A stretch of DNA of 64,000 nt from the NCBI RefSeq assembly GCF_013408565.1, contig NZ_JACBZX010000001.1:124001-188000 (forward strand), written 5' to 3'. Both the position numbers and the translations under genes were made by a program. Below, piece by piece: positions 35,474-46,421 of this stretch. Position 1 is the stretch's first letter. Every line of letters begins with the position of its first letter. Below the pieces are notes generated by a model, which made no database searches, had not been told where the DNA came from, and was given only the letters and a program-made list of their open reading frames with translations. This DNA comes from Janibacter alkaliphilus (GTDB taxonomy: Bacteria > Actinomycetota > Actinomycetes > Actinomycetales > Dermatophilaceae).

Positions 35474-36956
35474 GGTCGCGCTCGAGCCGGGCGCGCTGGG
35501 CGCCCGGCTGGTCGAGCTGGGCCGGTCGCTGCGGCGCCACGGGGTCACCGTCGGCACCTCCGAGGTCGCCGACGCGGCCGCGGCCGCGCACGCCCTCGGC
35601 CTGACCGACCGGGAGCGGCTGCGCGCCGGGGTGGCCGCCTCGATGATGCGCCGGGCCGGTGACCGCACCGTCTTCGACCAGCTCTTCGACCTGCACTTCC
35701 CGGCCGCCCTCGGCGAGCGGGCAGCCCCTGAGCCGGAGATCGAGGGCACCGACCGGGAGCGGGCCGAGGCCATCCGCGAGCGCCTGGTGCAGGCCCTGGC
35801 CGACGGCGACGAGGACGAGCTGGAGCGGCTGGCCGCACTGGCCCTGCGCGAGCTCGGTGCGCTGGCGAACCAGGCCACCATGGGCGGCTGGTCGGCCGGT
35901 CAGGCGCTGGACCGGCTGGCCCCGCAGACGGCGATCGCGGCCGCCCTGGAGCGGGCCCGGGACGCCGGAGAGGTGCCCGGCGGCTCCGGCGAGGGCAGCG
36001 GCGGTGGTGGCGAAGGGGGTCAGGGCGCCACCGGCAGCGGCGCCGGCGGCGGCTCCGGCTCGCCGTGGCGCCCGGAGCGGATGACCGACCGGATCGACCG
36101 CGACGAGATCCGCGGCCGGGTGGCCGCCTTCCGACGGGCGGTGGAGACCGAGGCGGCCCGACGCAACGCCGAGGTCCGCGGCCGCGACCGGATCGCCCGC
36201 TACGGCGTGCGGGACCCGTTGGAACGCAAGGACTTCCTGCTCACCGGCCGGACCGAGGCGGCCGAGCTGCAGGCGGCCATCGCGCCGCTGTCGCGCAAGC
36301 TCGCGGCGCGGCTGGCCGCCCGCCAGCGGCGCAGCGGCCGCGGCGGCATCGACATCCGGCGCACCCTGCGCGCGGCGATGTCCACCGGCGGGGTCCCGGT
36401 GCGCCCGGCGCACCGACGCCGGCACCGCAGCCGCGCCGACGTCGTGCTGCTGTGCGACATGTCCGGCTCCGTCTCGGGCTTCTCCCGCTTCACCATCCTG
36501 CTGCTGCAGTCGCTGGCCGGGCAGTTCCGCCGGGTGCGCTTCTTCGGCTTCGTCAACGTCACCGACGACATCACCGACATCGTCCGCGAGTCCCGGGTCG
36601 GGGAGGACATCAGCCGACAGATCGCCGAGCAGGCCACCCTCTCCCGGTGGCACGGCAGCAGCGACTACGGCGGGGCGCTGGCCGACTTCGCCGAGCGGCA
36701 CCTGGACGCGGTCGGTCCGCGCAGCACCGTGCTCATCCTCGGCGACGCCCGGACCAACGGCACCGCCCCGCGGCCGGAGGCGCTGCGCGAGATCGTCGCC
36801 CACGCCCAGCACGTCGTCTGGCTCAACCCGGAGGCGGCCCGGCAGTGGGACAGCGGCGACTCGGTCGCCGGGGTCTACGGGCGGGTGGTGGACATGCACG
36901 AGTGCCGCAACATCGACCAGCTGCGCCACTTCGTCACCCGGGTGCTGCCGACCTGA
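35460..36956 (+). CDS. VWA domain-containing CoxE-like protein
   Basis: A 498-residue partner of the MoxR ATPase. The N-terminal half is helical and charged with a Gly/Ser-rich linker (about 175-200). The VWA domain starts near residue 320 with the MIDAS motif DMSGSVS, the second Thr in the following helices, and SSDYGGALADF. The GTG start lies inside the end of the MoxR gene, so the pair is translationally coupled. Confidence 0.9.
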   Translation: MSSPEVALEPGALGARLVELGRSLRRHGVTVGTSEVADAAAAAHALGLTDRERLRAGVAASMMRRAGDRTVFDQLFDLHFPAALGERAAPEPEIEGTDRERAEAIRERLVQALADGDEDELERLAALALRELGALANQATMGGWSAGQALDRLAPQTAIAAALERARDAGEVPGGSGEGSGGGGEGGQGATGSGAGGGSGSPWRPERMTDRIDRDEIRGRVAAFRRAVETEAARRNAEVRGRDRIARYGVRDPLERKDFLLTGRTEAAELQAAIAPLSRKLAARLAARQRRSGRGGIDIRRTLRAAMSTGGVPVRPAHRRRHRSRADVVLLCDMSGSVSGFSRFTILLLQSLAGQFRRVRFFGFVNVTDDITDIVRESRVGEDISRQIAEQATLSRWHGSSDYGGALADFAERHLDAVGPRSTVLILGDARTNGTAPRPEALREIVAHAQHVVWLNPEAARQWDSGDSVAGVYGRVVDMHECRNIDQLRHFVTRVLPT

Positions 36957-37047
36957 GCCTGGCTCCGCGGCTGCCGACCGGCGCCGCGCCCGGGGCACCG
37001 GCCCGACCGGCCCGCAGACACCGGGCGCGGCACCGCTCCGGCAGGCG

Positions 37048-37053
37048 TAGCAT
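37048..37053 (+). promoter_or_regulatory. -10 element of the tmsA-tmsB operon
   Basis: TAGCAT followed by 8 nt and ATG 37062 (5 nt to GTG 37059). Confidence 0.45.
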
Positions 37054-37061
37054 CACTGGTG

Positions 37062-38525
37062 ATGGCTGCTGCGAGAACGACTTTGACCGCCCTGCGGGAG
37101 CTGGTCCGCCCGACCGTCGGCAGCCGTGAGACCGGCTGGGAGCAGCACCGCGAGGGCGTGCAGCGGCTGCTCGACTCCTTCGCCGCCGTCCCGGCCAGCC
37201 AGCAGGTGCGCCTGGCCAAGCGCACCTCGAACCTCTTCCGGCACCGCGCCGCGACCACCGGGCCCGGCCTGGACACGACCGGGCTGACCGGGGTGATCGA
37301 GGTCGACCCGATCGCGCGCACCGCCGACGTGCAGGGGATGTGCACCTACGAGGACCTCGTCGACGCGACCCTCGCGCACGGGCTGATCCCGCTGGTGGTC
37401 CCGCAGCTGAAGACGATCACCCTCGGCGGCGCGGTCACCGGCCTGGGCATCGAGTCGACGAGCTTCCGCAACGGCCTGCCGCACGAGTCGGTGCTGGAGA
37501 TGGACGTGCTCATCGGCACCGGCGAGATTGTCACCGCCCGGCCGGACGGCGACGAGCACGAGCGCCGGCTGTGGCGCGGCTTCCCCAACTCCTACGGCAG
37601 CCTCGGCTACGCCGTGCGGCTGCGGATCCGGCTGGAGGAGGCGCCCCCCTTCGTCGCCCTGCGGCACCTGCGCCTGCACGACCTGGACAGCCTGCAGCAG
37701 ACGATGACCGAGATCGTCGAGGCGGGCGAGCACGACGGCGAGCGGGTGGACGCGATCGACGGCGTCGTCTTCGGCGCCGAGGAGAGCTACCTCGTGCTGG
37801 CCCGGTGGAGCCACGAGCCGGGGCCGGTCAGCGACTACACCGGCCAGCAGATCTTCTACCGCTCGCTGCAGCACCCGCGCGGGACCACCCGTGACCGGCT
37901 GACGATCCGGGACTACCTGTGGCGCTGGGACACCGACTGGTTCTGGTGCTCCCGGGCCTTCGGCGCGCAGAACCCGCGGGTGCGCCGGCTGTGGCCGCGG
38001 CGGCTGCTGCGCAGCAGCATCTACTGGAAGATGGTCGCGGTCGACCAGCGCCACGACGTCGCCGACCGGCTGGAGGCCCGCAAGGGCCTGCCCCCGCGGG
38101 AGCGGGTGGTCCAGGACGTCGAGGTGGACATCTCCCGCACCGCCGACTTCCTGCGCTGGTTCCTCGCCGAGGTGCCGATCGAGCCGATCTGGCTGTGCCC
38201 GCTGCGGCTGGCCGAGACCACCGCTGCCGAGGGCAGCGAGCGCCCCTGGCCGCTCTACCCGCTGGAGCCGAACCGCACCTACGTCAACATCGGCTTCTGG
38301 TCGACGGTGCCGATCACCACCGACGACCCGACCGCGTGCAACCGGGCCGTCGAGGCGCAGGTCAGCGCGCTCGGCGGGCACAAGTCGCTCTACTCCGACG
38401 CCTTCTACGACGAGGCCACCTTCGCCCAGCTGTACGGCGGCGAGCACGCCGCCGCGCTGAAGGCCACGCTCGACCCCGACTCCCGATTCCCCACCCTCTA
38501 CGACAAGGCGGTGCGCCGACGATGA
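37062..38525 (+). CDS. tmsA: FAD-binding oxidoreductase for 10-methyl fatty acid synthesis (TmsA/BfaA-like)
   Basis: A 487-residue VAO-type flavoprotein. The FAD-binding segment holds IEVDPIARTADVQGMCTYEDLV, PQLKTITLGGAVTGLGIESTSFRNG and SYGSLGYAVRLRI. Homologues paired with a cyclopropane-synthase-like methyltransferase (Rv0449c and Rv0447c in M. tuberculosis) reduce the 10-methylene intermediate of oleoyl phospholipid to tuberculostearic-type 10-methylstearate. The next gene is exactly that methyltransferase and overlaps by ATGA. No third (tmsC) gene follows. GTG 37059 is an alternative start one codon earlier. Confidence 0.85.
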   Translation: MAAARTTLTALRELVRPTVGSRETGWEQHREGVQRLLDSFAAVPASQQVRLAKRTSNLFRHRAATTGPGLDTTGLTGVIEVDPIARTADVQGMCTYEDLVDATLAHGLIPLVVPQLKTITLGGAVTGLGIESTSFRNGLPHESVLEMDVLIGTGEIVTARPDGDEHERRLWRGFPNSYGSLGYAVRLRIRLEEAPPFVALRHLRLHDLDSLQQTMTEIVEAGEHDGERVDAIDGVVFGAEESYLVLARWSHEPGPVSDYTGQQIFYRSLQHPRGTTRDRLTIRDYLWRWDTDWFWCSRAFGAQNPRVRRLWPRRLLRSSIYWKMVAVDQRHDVADRLEARKGLPPRERVVQDVEVDISRTADFLRWFLAEVPIEPIWLCPLRLAETTAAEGSERPWPLYPLEPNRTYVNIGFWSTVPITTDDPTACNRAVEAQVSALGGHKSLYSDAFYDEATFAQLYGGEHAAALKATLDPDSRFPTLYDKAVRRR

Positions 38526-39829
38526 CCCGGCTCGAGGACTCCCCCACCGACGCCGGCGAGACGATGAGCGTCGGGGAGATCATCGGCGCCTTCCTGCCGC
38601 CGGACGTGCCGCTGCGCTTCCGCGCCTACGACGGCTCCACCTTCGGCCCCGCGGACAGCCCGCTCGAGCTCGAGGTGGTCTCGCCGCGGGCGCTGCAGTA
38701 CGTCGTCACCGCCCCCGGCGACCTCGGGCTGGCCCGGGCCTACCTCATGGGCGAGCTGGTGGTGCACGGCGTCCACCCCGGGTCGCCGCACGACCTCTTC
38801 GCCGCGCTGGAGCAGGTGCGCAAGGAGACCGCCACCCGCCCGGACGCGCGCACCCTCGCTCGGATCGCCCGCTCGCTGGGCTTGGAGTCGCTGCACCGGC
38901 CGCCGGTGCCCGAGATGGAGGTGGCGCCCGGCTGGCAGCGCTACCTCAAGGGCCTGCGGCGGCACTCCAAGGAGCGCGACTCCGAGGTCGTCTCCTACCA
39001 CTACGACATCTCCAACCGCTTCTACGAGCTGGTGCTGGGGCCGTCGATGACCTACACCTGCGCCTGCTACCCCGAGCCCGGCGCGAGCCTGGAGACCGCC
39101 CAGGAGAACAAGTACCGGCTGGTCTTCGACAAGCTGCGGCTGCAGCCCGGGCAGCGTCTGCTCGACGTCGGCTGCGGCTGGGGCCAGATGGTGCTCTACG
39201 CCGCCCGCCGCGGGGTGCACGCCCTCGGCGTGACGCTCAGCGAGCAGCAGGCGGCCTGGGCGCAGGAGCAGATCGCGAAGGAGGGTCTGTCGCACCTGGC
39301 CGAGGTGCGGCTGCAGGACTACCGCGACGTGTCCGAGTCCGGCTTCGACGCGGTCAGCTCGATCGGGATGACCGAGCACATCGGGCAGAAGCAGTACCCG
39401 GCCTACTTCGGCGCGATGCTGGCCCGGCTGCGCCCGGGCGGGCTCTTCCTCAACCACTGCATCACCCGGCGGGACAACACCGACACCTCCGGGGCGGGGC
39501 AGTTCATCAACCGCTACGTCTTCCCCGACGGCGAGCTGTGCGGCGCCGGCACGGTGCTCGGCGCGATCCAGGACGCCGGGATGCCGGTGCTGCACGAGGA
39601 GAGCCTGCGCCCGCACTACGCGCTCACCCTGCGGGACTGGTGCGCCAACCTCACCGAGCACTGGGAGGAGTGCGTCGCCGAGGTGGGTGAGCCCACCGCC
39701 CGGCTGTGGGGGCTCTACATGGGCGCCTGCCAGTACGGCTTCGAGGACGGCCGGGTCGAGCTGCACCACGTGCTGGCGGTCGCCCCGGGCGGCGAGGAGC
39801 TGCCGCTGCGGCCGTGGTGGGCCGCCTGA
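38522..39829 (+). CDS. tmsB: SAM-dependent fatty-acid methyltransferase (TmsB/BfaB, cyclopropane-synthase family)
   Basis: A 435-residue CFA-synthase family enzyme. The N-terminal 150 residues are the lipid-associated region; the catalytic domain begins with VSYHYDISNRFYELVLGPSMTYTCA. SAM binds at LLDVGCGWGQMVLYAARRG, and SIGMTEHIGQKQY and the FINRYVFPDGEL segment are conserved. It transfers a methyl group to the double bond of oleoyl phospholipids; TmsA then reduces the product. Co-translated with tmsA. Confidence 0.87.
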   Translation: MTRLEDSPTDAGETMSVGEIIGAFLPPDVPLRFRAYDGSTFGPADSPLELEVVSPRALQYVVTAPGDLGLARAYLMGELVVHGVHPGSPHDLFAALEQVRKETATRPDARTLARIARSLGLESLHRPPVPEMEVAPGWQRYLKGLRRHSKERDSEVVSYHYDISNRFYELVLGPSMTYTCACYPEPGASLETAQENKYRLVFDKLRLQPGQRLLDVGCGWGQMVLYAARRGVHALGVTLSEQQAAWAQEQIAKEGLSHLAEVRLQDYRDVSESGFDAVSSIGMTEHIGQKQYPAYFGAMLARLRPGGLFLNHCITRRDNTDTSGAGQFINRYVFPDGELCGAGTVLGAIQDAGMPVLHEESLRPHYALTLRDWCANLTEHWEECVAEVGEPTARLWGLYMGACQYGFEDGRVELHHVLAVAPGGEELPLRPWWAA

Positions 39830-39889
39830 GCCGTCCGATCTCCAGAGGATCTCCACATCTGCCTCCCGTCTTCGGCACAGGGGCCTGCC

Positions 39890-39895
39890 TAGCCT
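39890..39895 (+). promoter_or_regulatory. Leaderless -10 element of the second two-component system
   Basis: TAGCCT followed by 6 nt and ATG 39902. Confidence 0.55.
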
Positions 39896-39901
39896 GACGC
39901 C

Positions 39902-40704
<803 letters not shown>

Positions 40705-40708
<4 letters not shown>

Positions 40709-43458
40709 GCCGCGAGGAGCCGCTGAGCCGGCTCACCTCGATCCGCGCCCGGCTGGCGGCGCTGGTTGCCGCCGGGGGCCTGGTGGCCGTGCTCGTCGGG
40801 GCCGTCGGCAGCCGCGCCGGCGTGCCCGTGTGGCTGGCCGTGCCGGCCACCCTGGCGGTGGCCGTGATGATCACCCGGTGGCTGGCCACCGGGCTCACCC
40901 AGCCGCTGCGGGAGATGACCGAGGCCGCCGAACGGATGGCCGCCGGCGACTACGACGTGCAGATCACCACGACGGCGCGGGACGAGGTCGGCGTGCTGGC
41001 CCAGGCCTTCACGACCATGGCCCGCCGGCTGGGCGAGGCCGAGGAGCACCGCCGCCGGCTGGTGGCCACGGTCAGCCACGAGCTGCGCACCCCGCTCAGC
41101 GCCCAGCAGGCGCTCCTGGAGAACCTCGCCGACGGCGTCACCACCCCCGACGAGCCCAGCCTGCGGGCCGCGCTGGCCCAGTCGGAGCGGCTGGGCGCGC
41201 TGGTCGGTGACCTGCTCGACCTCTCCCGCGGCGACGGGCGCGGGGTGCCGCTGCACCCCGAGCCGATCCCCGTCGGCGCGCTGCTGGAGCAGGCCGCCGC
41301 CGAGGGCGCGCTGCAGGGTCGTGACGTCAGCCTGGCGCTCGACGTGCAGCCGGCCGACCTCGTGGTGACCGCCGACCGCGGCCGGCTGGCCCAGGTGGTG
41401 GCCAACCTGCTGGACAACGCCGTGCGGCACAGCCCGGCCGGCGGCACGGTCACCCTGGCCGCCCGGCACGTCACCACCGGCGTGCCCCGCTGGTCGCTCG
41501 TCGTCAGCGACGAGGGACCGGGGCTGAGCCCGGAGCGGGCCGAGCACCTCGTCGACCGTTTCGGTGCCGGCGGCGACTCCGGCGGCGGCACCGGGCTGGG
41601 CCTGGCCATCGCCGGCTGGGTGGTCACCATGCACGGCGGCCGGATCGAGGCGCTGCCGCCGCTCGACGGGCGGGTCGGCGCCCGGATCAGGGTCACCCTG
41701 CCGATCGAGCCGGATCTCTCCGGCGCCACCCGCACCGACCAGACCGCCCAGACCGCAAGGCCCATCCAGGCCGAGAAGGAGATGACCATGTCCCCGGCCG
41801 ACCGCCCGGAGAGCACCTCCCGCCCCGCAACAGCTGCCCGTCCGGCAGGCACCGGCACGGCGGGCGCCCCCCGCCCTGCAGGCAGCCGCGCGGTCGCCAC
41901 CCACCCTGCGCCGGCGCTCCCCCCTCAGGGTGCGTTACGGGCGACGGCGCCGGCCGCCCCAGGGCTCGCGACGCTGGCCCGGTGGTGGCCCGAGCGCGAC
42001 TCCACGCCGCAGCCCGGGATGCTGCTGGCGGCGCTCTCGGTCGGGCTCGCCGCGGCCGTCCTCGTCGTCGACGCCGAGGTCGGGCTCGGTCTGCTGATCG
42101 TGCTGGCCCTGGGTGGGGTGCTCATCTGGCGCGCCTCGCCGCACCGCGCGACCCGGTGGTCCTGGCTCACCGCCGCGCTGGCGCTGCCGCTGGGACTGAC
42201 CACCGTGCTGCGGGCCGACGTCGGCTACGTGCTGCTGGCCATGCTCACCGCCGGGACGCTGGCCGCGATCGCCTGCACCCGCGCGACCACCCTCGTCGGG
42301 ATGGCGCTTAGCGTGGCCGCCTGGCCCACCGCCGGGCTGCGCGGGCTGCCGCTGCTGGACCGCACCGTGCGCCGGCTCGGACGGCGCGGCAACCTCTGGT
42401 CCGGCGCCCGCATCCTCGTCGTCAGCCTCGCCCTGCTGCTCGTCTTCGGCGGGCTGCTGGCCTCGGCCGACGCCGTGCTGGGCTCGTGGGCCGCGCACCT
42501 GGTGCCGACCCTCAGCGACGTCCTCGTCCTGCGGGTCTTCACCGCGGTCTTCTTCACCGGGATCACCCTCTGCGGCCTCTACCTCGCGCTCAACCCGCCG
42601 CGGGTCGAGGGGCGCTCCCCCACCGAGCTGGTCTCCTCCCGGATCCCGGTGCGGGAGTGGCAGATCCCGATGCTCGTCGTCATCGCCGTCTACCTCGCCT
42701 TCCTCGCCGCCCAGGTGGCCGCGGTCACCGGCGGGCACGACTACGTGCTGCGCACCACCGGCCTGACCTACGCCGACTCGGCCCGGCAGGGCTTCGGGCA
42801 GCTCACCCTGGCCACCCTGCTCACCGTGCTGCTCGTCGCCGGGGTGCGCGCCTGGGGCCGGGTGGAGACCGCCCGCGACCGGCACCGCATGCAGCTGACC
42901 TGCGCGGCGCTGTGCCTGCTGGCGCTGGGCGTCGTGGTGTCGGCGCTGCGGCGGATGGCCCTCTACCAGGAGGCCTACGGCTACACCGTGGCCCGGGTGC
43001 TGGCCGACCTCGTCGAGGTGTGGTTCGGCCTCGTGCTGCTGGCCCTGCTCGTCTCGCTCTTCGCACCGTCTCGCCGGTGGCTGGGCCGGGCGGTGCTGCT
43101 CACCGGGGTGGCCGCGGTGCTCGCCTTCACCGTGGGCGGGACCACGGGGTTCGTCGCGGAGCGCAACCTCGACCGGTACGCCGACGGGTCACCGGTGGAC
43201 GTCGCCCACCTGGCCCGGCTGGGCGACGAGGCGGTGCCGGCGGTGCACGCTTCTGCCCTGCCGACGCGGGTCAAGGCGTGCATCCTGCTCGACCCGGAGC
43301 TGCGCGGGGTCCGGACCGCGGACCCCGGCGCCGAGGACACCGCGACCGGGCTGTCCCGGCTGGCCGGGTGGAACCTGTCCCGCGACCGGGCTGCGGAGAT
43401 CCGCGCCGGCTACACCCTCCCCGACGACTGCGCGAGCGACCGGGAGCGCGTGCGGTGA
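40705..43458 (+). CDS. Histidine kinase fused to a DUF4153/DUF4173-type membrane protein
   Basis: One uninterrupted 917-codon frame. Residues 1-350 are a HAMP-containing sensor kinase: two membrane segments (about 15-35, 38-56), HAMP to about 110, HisKA with VSHELRTPLSAQQ (about 122), N-box LLDNAVRH, G1 DEGPGLSP and G2 GGGTGLGLAIAG. A Pro/Ala/Thr-rich linker (about 350-430) leads into a polytopic domain with roughly ten hydrophobic segments and a short extracytoplasmic C-terminal domain. In relatives the kinase and membrane protein are, to my knowledge, usually separate genes. A strong internal ribosome binding site (AAGGAG at 41776-41781) precedes in-frame ATG 41788, so the membrane part may also be made alone. 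Confidence 0.85.
41776..41790 (+). promoter_or_regulatory. Internal ribosome binding site and start within the kinase fusion
   Basis: AAGGAG, 6 nt, then ATG 41788, in frame with the long reading frame and exactly at the junction of kinase and membrane domains. This is one of the best Shine-Dalgarno sequences in the window. Confidence 0.6.
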
Positions 43459-43501
43459 GCGGGGCGCCAGCCCGGCGGAGGCCGTCGGCCCGCCCGCCGC
43501 G

Positions 43502-44359
43502 TCAGCTGCCGGGGGCGTCGTAGGCGAAGTCGGCCGGCACCGGGCCGATCCGGCCGCCCCGGTCCAGGCCGGAGATCGCGGCGACGTCGTCCTCGTCGAG
43601 GCGCACGTCCAGGCTGGCGTGGTTCTCCACGATCCGGCTGGGGGTCACCGACTTCGGGATGACGACGTTGCCGATCGCCAGGTGCCAGGCGATGACCGCC
43701 TGGGCCGGGGTGATGCCGTGCTTGGCGGCCACCTGCGCGATCACCTCGTCGTCGAGCAGCCCGCTGCCCTGCCCGATCGGGGCCCACGCCTCGGTGACGA
43801 TGCCGTGCTCCTCGTGGAAGGCGCGCAGCTCGGCCTGGGCCAGGTAGGGGTGCAGCTCGACCTGGTTGATCGCCGGCCACTCGCCGGTCTCGTCGTGCAG
43901 CCGCTGCAGGTGCTCGATGTCGAAGTTGCACACGCCGATGGCCCGGGTCAGGCCCTCGTCGCGCAGGGTGCGCAGCGCCTGCCAGCTCTGCACGTAGCGG
44001 TCGACCGAGGGCATCGGCCAGTGGATGAGGTAGAGGTCGGCCTGCTCCAGGCCGAGCCGCTCCAGCGAGCCGGTCAGCGCGGCGCGCGCCGTGCCGTGGT
44101 CGCCCTGGTCGGCGTTCCACAGCTTGGTGGTGACGAAGACGTCCTCGCGGGCCACCGGGGAGTCGGCCAGCGCCCGACCGACGCCGGCCTCGTTGCCGTA
44201 GACCTTCGCGGTGTCGATGTGCCGGTACCCGGCCTCCAGCGCGGCGGTGACCGGCGCGACGACCCCGTCGTCGTCGACCTGGAAGACACCGAAGCCGAGC
44301 TGCGGGATCGAGACCGTGCCGGACGGGGTGGTCAGCGGGGTCAGCGGGGAAGCAGTCAT
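43502..44359 (-). CDS. Aldo/keto reductase
   Basis: A 285-residue NADPH-dependent oxidoreductase of the AKR5-like group (2,5-diketo-gluconate reductase type). The catalytic tetrad is visible: Asp in YRHIDTAKVYGNE with Tyr 5 residues later, Lys in VTTKLWNADQG, and His in LYLIHWP. The NADP-binding tail has VIPKSVTPSRIVEN. The physiological carbonyl substrate is not predictable. TACGGT lies 6 nt before the ATG. It is divergent from accA. Confidence 0.92.
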   Translation of the reverse strand: MTASPLTPLTTPSGTVSIPQLGFGVFQVDDDGVVAPVTAALEAGYRHIDTAKVYGNEAGVGRALADSPVAREDVFVTTKLWNADQGDHGTARAALTGSLERLGLEQADLYLIHWPMPSVDRYVQSWQALRTLRDEGLTRAIGVCNFDIEHLQRLHDETGEWPAINQVELHPYLAQAELRAFHEEHGIVTEAWAPIGQGSGLLDDEVIAQVAAKHGITPAQAVIAWHLAIGNVVIPKSVTPSRIVENHASLDVRLDEDDVAAISGLDRGGRIGPVPADFAYDAPGS

Positions 44360-44365
44360 CCACCC

Positions 44366-44371
44366 ACCGTA
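44366..44371 (-). promoter_or_regulatory. Leaderless -10 element of the aldo/keto reductase gene
   Basis: TACGGT on the minus strand, 6 nt before ATG 44359. Confidence 0.5.
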
Positions 44372-44422
44372 GGACCCTGCCCACCCTCGCCGCACATCCC
44401 GCACCACACCTCACCCGCCTCC

Positions 44423-44447
44423 CCTTTATCGGGTAACCCGATAAAGG
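44423..44447. promoter_or_regulatory. Perfect 25-bp palindrome between aldo/keto reductase and accA
   Basis: Arms CCTTTATCGGGT (44423-44434) and ACCCGATAAAGG (44436-44447) around a single A. AT-rich ends and position between divergent promoters suggest an operator rather than a terminator. I do not recognise the regulator. Confidence 0.6.
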
Positions 44448-44545
44448 CTCGCTCGCCGGAGAAGGCTTCCCCCGGGAACGAGAGGTTCTCGCCGGCCGCG
44501 GACGACGCCCGGCCCACCTCGCCGCAGCCCCCCGCGCGCTGCCGA

Positions 44546-44551
44546 TAGGCT
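44546..44551 (+). promoter_or_regulatory. Leaderless -10 element of accA
   Basis: TAGGCT followed by 6 nt and ATG 44558. Confidence 0.55.
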
Positions 44552-44557
44552 CCGCTC

Positions 44558-46318
44558 ATGGCCATCAGCAAAGTCCTCATCGCCAACCGCGGCGAGATCG
44601 CGGTGCGCATCGCCCGAGCCTGCAAGGACGCGGGCATCGCCTCGGTCGCCGTCTACGCCGAGCCCGACCGTGACGCCCTGCACGTCAAGGTCGCCGACGA
44701 GGCCTACGGTCTCGGCGGCCAGACCCCGGGCGACAGCTATCTCGTCCAGGAGAAGCTGCTCGAGGTGGCGAAGGAGGCCGGCGCCGACGCGGTGCACCCC
44801 GGCTACGGCTTCCTCGCCGAGAACGGCGACTTCGCCCAGGCGGTGCTCGACGCGGGCCTGATCTGGATCGGCCCCAGCCCGGAGGCGATCGACGCCCTCG
44901 GCGACAAGGCCAAGGCCAAGCACATCGCGGTCGCCGCGGACGCCCCGCTGGCCCCCGGCACCAAGGACCCGGTCAAGGACGCCGACGAGGTCGTCGCCCT
45001 CGCCGAGGAGTTCGGCCTGCCCATCGCCATCAAGGCGGTCTACGGCGGTGGTGGTCGCGGCCTGAAGGTGGCCCGCACCATGGAGGAGATCCCCGAGCTC
45101 TACGACTCCGCGGTGCGCGAGGCGGTCTCCGCCTTCGGCCGCGGCGAGTGCCTCGTCGAGAAGTTCCTCGACAAGCCCCGCCACGTCGAGACCCAGTGCC
45201 TGGCCGACCAGCACGGCAACGTGGTCGTCGTCTCCACCCGGGACTGCTCGCTGCAGCGGCGCAACCAGAAGCTCGTCGAGGAGGCCCCGGCCCCCTTCCT
45301 CACCGACGAGCAGCACGCCGAGCTGGTCCGAGCCTCCAAGGCCATCCTCAGCGAGGCCGGCTACGTCGGCGCGGGGACCTGCGAGTACCTCGTCGCCGCC
45401 GACGGCACGATCTCCTTCCTCGAGGTCAACACCCGCCTGCAGGTCGAGCACCCGGTGACCGAGGAGGTCACCGGCATCGACCTGGTGCGCGAGATGTTCC
45501 GCATCGCCGACGGCGAGGTGCTCGGCTACGAGGACCCGGTGGCGCGCGGGCACTCCTTCGAGTTCCGGATCAACGGCGAGGACGCCGGCCGCAACTTCAT
45601 GCCGGCCCCGGGCACGGTCACCCGCATGCGGGTGCCGCACGGCCCGGGCGTGCGCTGGGACGCCGGGATCGAGGAGGGCGACACCGTCGCCGGCGCCTTC
45701 GACTCGATGATCGCCAAGCTCATCGTCACCGGCTCCTCCCGCGAGCAGGCGCTGGAGCGCTCCCGACGCGCGCTGGCCGAGCTCGAGGTCGACGGCATGC
45801 CCACGGTTCTCCCCTTCCACCAGGCGGTCGTCTCCGACCCGGCCTTCGCCCCCGAGGGCGGCGAGCCCTTCGCGGTGCACACCCGGTGGATCGAGACCGA
45901 GTTCGACAACCAGATCGCGCCCTACGGCGGTGAGACCGGCGAGGCCGAGGAGGACGAGGAGCGGCAGCGGATCACCGTCGAGGTCGGCGGCAAGCGGCTC
46001 GAGGTCGTGCTGCCCGGCGGCCTCGCCCTGGGCGGCGGCGGCCAGGCGAAGAAGAAGGCCCCGAAGCGCTCCGGCGGCTCCGGCGGCGGCGCCGCGGCCT
46101 CCGGCGACAGCCTCACCGCGCCGATGCAGGGCACCATCGTCAAGCTCGCCGTCGAGGAGGGCCAGGAGGTCGCCGAGGGCGAGCTGGTCGTGGTCCTCGA
46201 GGCGATGAAGATGGAGCAGCCGATCAACGCGCACAAGGCCGGCACGGTCGGCAACCTGCAGGCCGAGGTCGGCGCCACCGTGAGCAACGGTGGGGTCATC
46301 TGCGACATCACCGACTGA
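44558..46318 (+). CDS. accA: Acyl-CoA carboxylase alpha subunit (biotin carboxylase + biotin carrier)
   Basis: A 586-residue AccA3-type subunit. The biotin carboxylase domain (1-450) shows [21 protein letters not shown]-grasp loop [11 protein letters not shown], and catalytic [14 protein letters not shown]. An acidic and Lys/Gly-rich linker (about 465-510) follows. The C-terminal carrier domain has the biotinylated Lys in VLEAMKMEQ (about residue 551). It works with AccD/AccE at 4872-6805 and needs BirA for biotinylation; it may also serve the carboxyltransferase at 27367. Upstream lies a perfect 25-bp palindrome; a terminator follows. Confidence 0.95.
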   Translation: MAISKVLIANRGEIAVRIARACKDAGIASVAVYAEPDRDALHVKVADEAYGLGGQTPGDSYLVQEKLLEVAKEAGADAVHPGYGFLAENGDFAQAVLDAGLIWIGPSPEAIDALGDKAKAKHIAVAADAPLAPGTKDPVKDADEVVALAEEFGLPIAIKAVYGGGGRGLKVARTMEEIPELYDSAVREAVSAFGRGECLVEKFLDKPRHVETQCLADQHGNVVVVSTRDCSLQRRNQKLVEEAPAPFLTDEQHAELVRASKAILSEAGYVGAGTCEYLVAADGTISFLEVNTRLQVEHPVTEEVTGIDLVREMFRIADGEVLGYEDPVARGHSFEFRINGEDAGRNFMPAPGTVTRMRVPHGPGVRWDAGIEEGDTVAGAFDSMIAKLIVTGSSREQALERSRRALAELEVDGMPTVLPFHQAVVSDPAFAPEGGEPFAVHTRWIETEFDNQIAPYGGETGEAEEDEERQRITVEVGGKRLEVVLPGGLALGGGGQAKKKAPKRSGGSGGGAAASGDSLTAPMQGTIVKLAVEEGQEVAEGELVVVLEAMKMEQPINAHKAGTVGNLQAEVGATVSNGGVICDITD

Positions 46319-46353
46319 GGTCGCACCGACCCAGGGTCCCGCCGGACGGCGAA

Positions 46354-46388
46354 AGGGGGCCCCGACCAGATCTGGTCGGGGCCCCCTT
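46354..46388. terminator. Bidirectional terminator between accA and the M23 peptidase
   Basis: A long GC-rich hairpin with arms beginning AAGGGGGCCCC and ending GGGCCCCCTT, meeting at AGATCT with essentially no loop and a one-base bulge. It lies between convergent genes. Confidence 0.8.
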
Positions 46389-46421
46389 CGTCGTTCGGGT
46401 GACGTCGCTGCTGACCCGTTC

